Of a stretch of DNA of 25,044 nt, positions 23,978 through 25,044 are shown in pieces. Below the pieces are notes generated by a model. The model saw nothing but the letters and a program-made list of their open reading frames with translations, had not been told where the DNA came from and did not search any database. The translations under genes were made by a program, and so were the position numbers. Position 1 is the first letter of the stretch. Every line of letters starts with the position of its first letter. Source of the stretch: a virus; the IMG/VR virus record IMGVR_UViG_3300025168_000618, positions 1 through 25,044 of that record. One strand, written 5' to 3'.

Positions 23978-24835
23978 ATGGGCGGTTTATCAAGAATTAG
24001 ATTAGATGGTATTGCAAACAATGCTGTCGCAAATACCAATATAGTAGATGGTGCTGTAGGCGCTGCCGAAATAGCAACAGGTGCTGTAAAAGCAACTGAA
24101 GTTGCTGCAGGTGGTATTGCAGCTAATACAGCTTTTGGTTCAGGAGTAATAACAGCACATGCTATTGCAACTGGTAATGTTGGAAAAACAGAATTAAGAT
24201 CAAGTGATCTTTTAACAGCTAATACACAATTCAATGCAGGTATTATTACAGCACATGCTATTGCAACAGGCGCAGTAGGACCAACCGAGTTAGCAACAGG
24301 TGCAGTAAGTGCAAATACTAAAATAGCTGCAAATATAATAGATGCAAGTAATATAAAAGCTGGTGCTGTTGGAGCATCAGAATTAGCAACAGGTGCAGTA
24401 AGTGCAAATACTAAAATGGGTGCTGATGTAGTTGGTGCCAGAGAACTTAGAATAGGTAATGTAGCTGCAGCAAATGGAGTTTTTACTCATAACAGTGCAA
24501 CATATGCTAAAGCTCAATTAGGTAGAGTTGAGAGTGTAACTGTTGGTGGTGCAAACGTGACTATAGATTTTGCAAATGCAAACATATTTAATTTGACACT
24601 TGGTGCAAGTACAAGATTAGGAAGACCAGCCAACGTTGCAGTTGGTCAAGCAGGAACAATATTTGTGACGCAGGACGGAACTGGATCCAGAACATTGAGT
24701 TATTCAACAGTGTGGGATTTTATTGGAGGTACAGCTCCAACATTAACAACAACTGCAGCTGGTGTTGATAGAATTGATTATGTAGTATATTCAACAGCAA
24801 GAATCCAAGCAGTCGCCTCACTAGCTTATAGTTAG
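23978..24835 (+). CDS. Repeat-containing tail fibre, relative of the fibre at 7000-8202
   Basis: The 285-aa product lacks the attachment domain of its relative and opens directly with repeats (residues about 12-160, units ELATGAVSANTK and ITAHAIATGAVG). It ends with the shared 101-aa C-terminal module (185-285). Residues 96-172 match 211-287 of the 7000-8202 protein at 73 of 77 positions. The missing N-terminal domain suggests that it attaches through another protein, perhaps the collagen-like fibre just upstream (inference). AAAGGA is the ribosome site; a promoter octamer pair lies in the gap. It is followed 8 nt later by a LamG gene, the same order as in the first cluster. Confidence 0.72.
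   Translation: MGGLSRIRLDGIANNAVANTNIVDGAVGAAEIATGAVKATEVAAGGIAANTAFGSGVITAHAIATGNVGKTELRSSDLLTANTQFNAGIITAHAIATGAVGPTELATGAVSANTKIAANIIDASNIKAGAVGASELATGAVSANTKMGADVVGARELRIGNVAAANGVFTHNSATYAKAQLGRVESVTVGGANVTIDFANANIFNLTLGASTRLGRPANVAVGQAGTIFVTQDGTGSRTLSYSTVWDFIGGTAPTLTTTAAGVDRIDYVVYSTARIQAVASLAYS
24290..24417 (+). repeat. 35-bp identical direct repeat, 93-bp period
   Basis: Copies at 24290-24324 and 24383-24417 are identical over 35 nt and encode the LATGAVSANTK unit. A related 20-nt repeat (ACAGCACATGCTATTGCAAC) lies at about 24152 and 24248. Confidence 0.85.
24530..24832 (+). other. Shared 101-aa fibre C-terminal module, copy C
   Basis: Colinear with copies at 6666-6968 and 7897-8199. 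It keeps QDGTGSRTLSYS, APTLTT and VDRIDYVV and differs more at the very end (IQAVASLAYS). Confidence 0.85.
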
Positions 24836-24843
24836 GAGCTCAT

Positions 24844-25044
24844 ATGAGTATTTACAGAAATCATTTACCACTTATGGGTGCATCAACTGGTGGAGACTAT
24901 GAGATTGGATTCTCTGGTCAATGGCAACGTTCTCAAGCAGATCACATGAAAAGATCATTTGGCTCTGGTGGTAATAGGAAAAAATATACATTGTCTGTAT
25001 GGCTTAAATTGGGAGCTATGGACGGAGCTTCAGGGCGGCAGATT
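24844..25044 (+). CDS. LamG-type adhesin-like protein, N-terminal part (3' end outside window)
   Basis: Sixty-seven codons are visible from an ATG with TTAGGAG upstream, and the frame is open to the window end. The start MSIYRNHLPLMGASTGGDYEIG leads into SQADHMKRSFGSGGNRKKYTLS and VWLKLG. This matches the opening of a LamG jelly roll as in the proteins at 8210 and 9667 (there FNKADSAYISRT..AGNQRTFTISWWWK). It is probably the second cluster's equivalent of those adhesins. The rest of the domain lies outside the window, so length and C-terminal domains are unknown. Confidence 0.65.
   Translation, partial: MSIYRNHLPLMGASTGGDYEIGFSGQWQRSQADHMKRSFGSGGNRKKYTLSVWLKLGAMDGASGRQI

Noticed and set aside
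23317-24234. Minus-strand frames of 132 and 136 aa across the second fibre cluster
   Set aside because: Both lie opposite repeat-rich fibre coding sequence and are Ala/Val-rich reflections of it.
24130-24420. Regularly spaced direct repeats resembling an array
   Set aside because: The repeats are in frame, vary in spacing, encode a protein shaft, and lack unique spacers; not a CRISPR array.

Overview
The window is about 25 kb of low-GC DNA with every gene on the + strand, almost no intergenic space, and many 1-14 nt overlaps (several of the TAATG type). It reads as the late structural region of a T4-like myovirus. The diagnostic part is the run gp13-gp14-gp15-gp16-gp17-gp18-gp19-gp20 (neck, tail-sheath terminator, terminase, sheath, tube, portal) in T4 order at 12875-21714. 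The base composition, the 2-oxoglutarate (2OG) oxygenases, and the LamG/SPRY, collagen-like and repeat-rich fibre genes resemble marine T4-like phages of cyanobacteria or SAR11-type bacteria. A low-GC marine host such as Pelagibacter is plausible but is not proven by the sequence. No photosynthesis gene, tRNA, CRISPR array, insertion sequence or classical rho-independent terminator was seen.

Layout. (1) 1-3948: a structural protein entering from the left ends in a Hint (intein/hedgehog-like) domain. Three small enzyme genes follow (2OG oxygenase, short-chain dehydrogenase-like, GNAT-like), then a 516-aa protein that looks like the continuation of a DUF4815-type cyanophage structural protein. 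(2) 3948-5283: a small coiled-coil protein and two more 2OG-Fe(II) oxygenases. (3) 5317-12840: the first fibre cluster, with a small fibre carrying a fresh 60-bp duplication, a small beta-rich protein, two fibres sharing a 101-aa C-terminal module, two LamG/SPRY adhesin-like proteins, and a tail-fibre-chaperone-like protein. (4) 12875-21714: the gp13-gp20 core. (5) 21704-25044: a second fibre cluster between gp20 and the rest of the head genes, with a 748-aa collagen/cupredoxin/repeat fibre, a fibre whose repeats and C-terminal module match those of cluster 1, and a LamG protein cut by the window end.

Regulation. Nearly every longer gap holds an octamer NATAAATA matching the T4 late promoter (TATAAATA), most often 24-29 nt before the next start codon. 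This implies gp55/gp33/gp45-type late transcription with very short leaders. gp18 is the exception: its leader is longer and carries a perfect 16-bp palindrome.

How the genes fit together. The core genes build the neck, contractile tail and packaging motor. The two fibre clusters, which share domains in the same relative order, supply host-recognition proteins. The enzyme genes are accessory and may modify virion or host molecules. The most unusual points are the Hint domain at the break of a probably once-continuous structural protein, the cupredoxin-like domain inside a collagen-type fibre, and the matching fibre cassettes on either side of the core.
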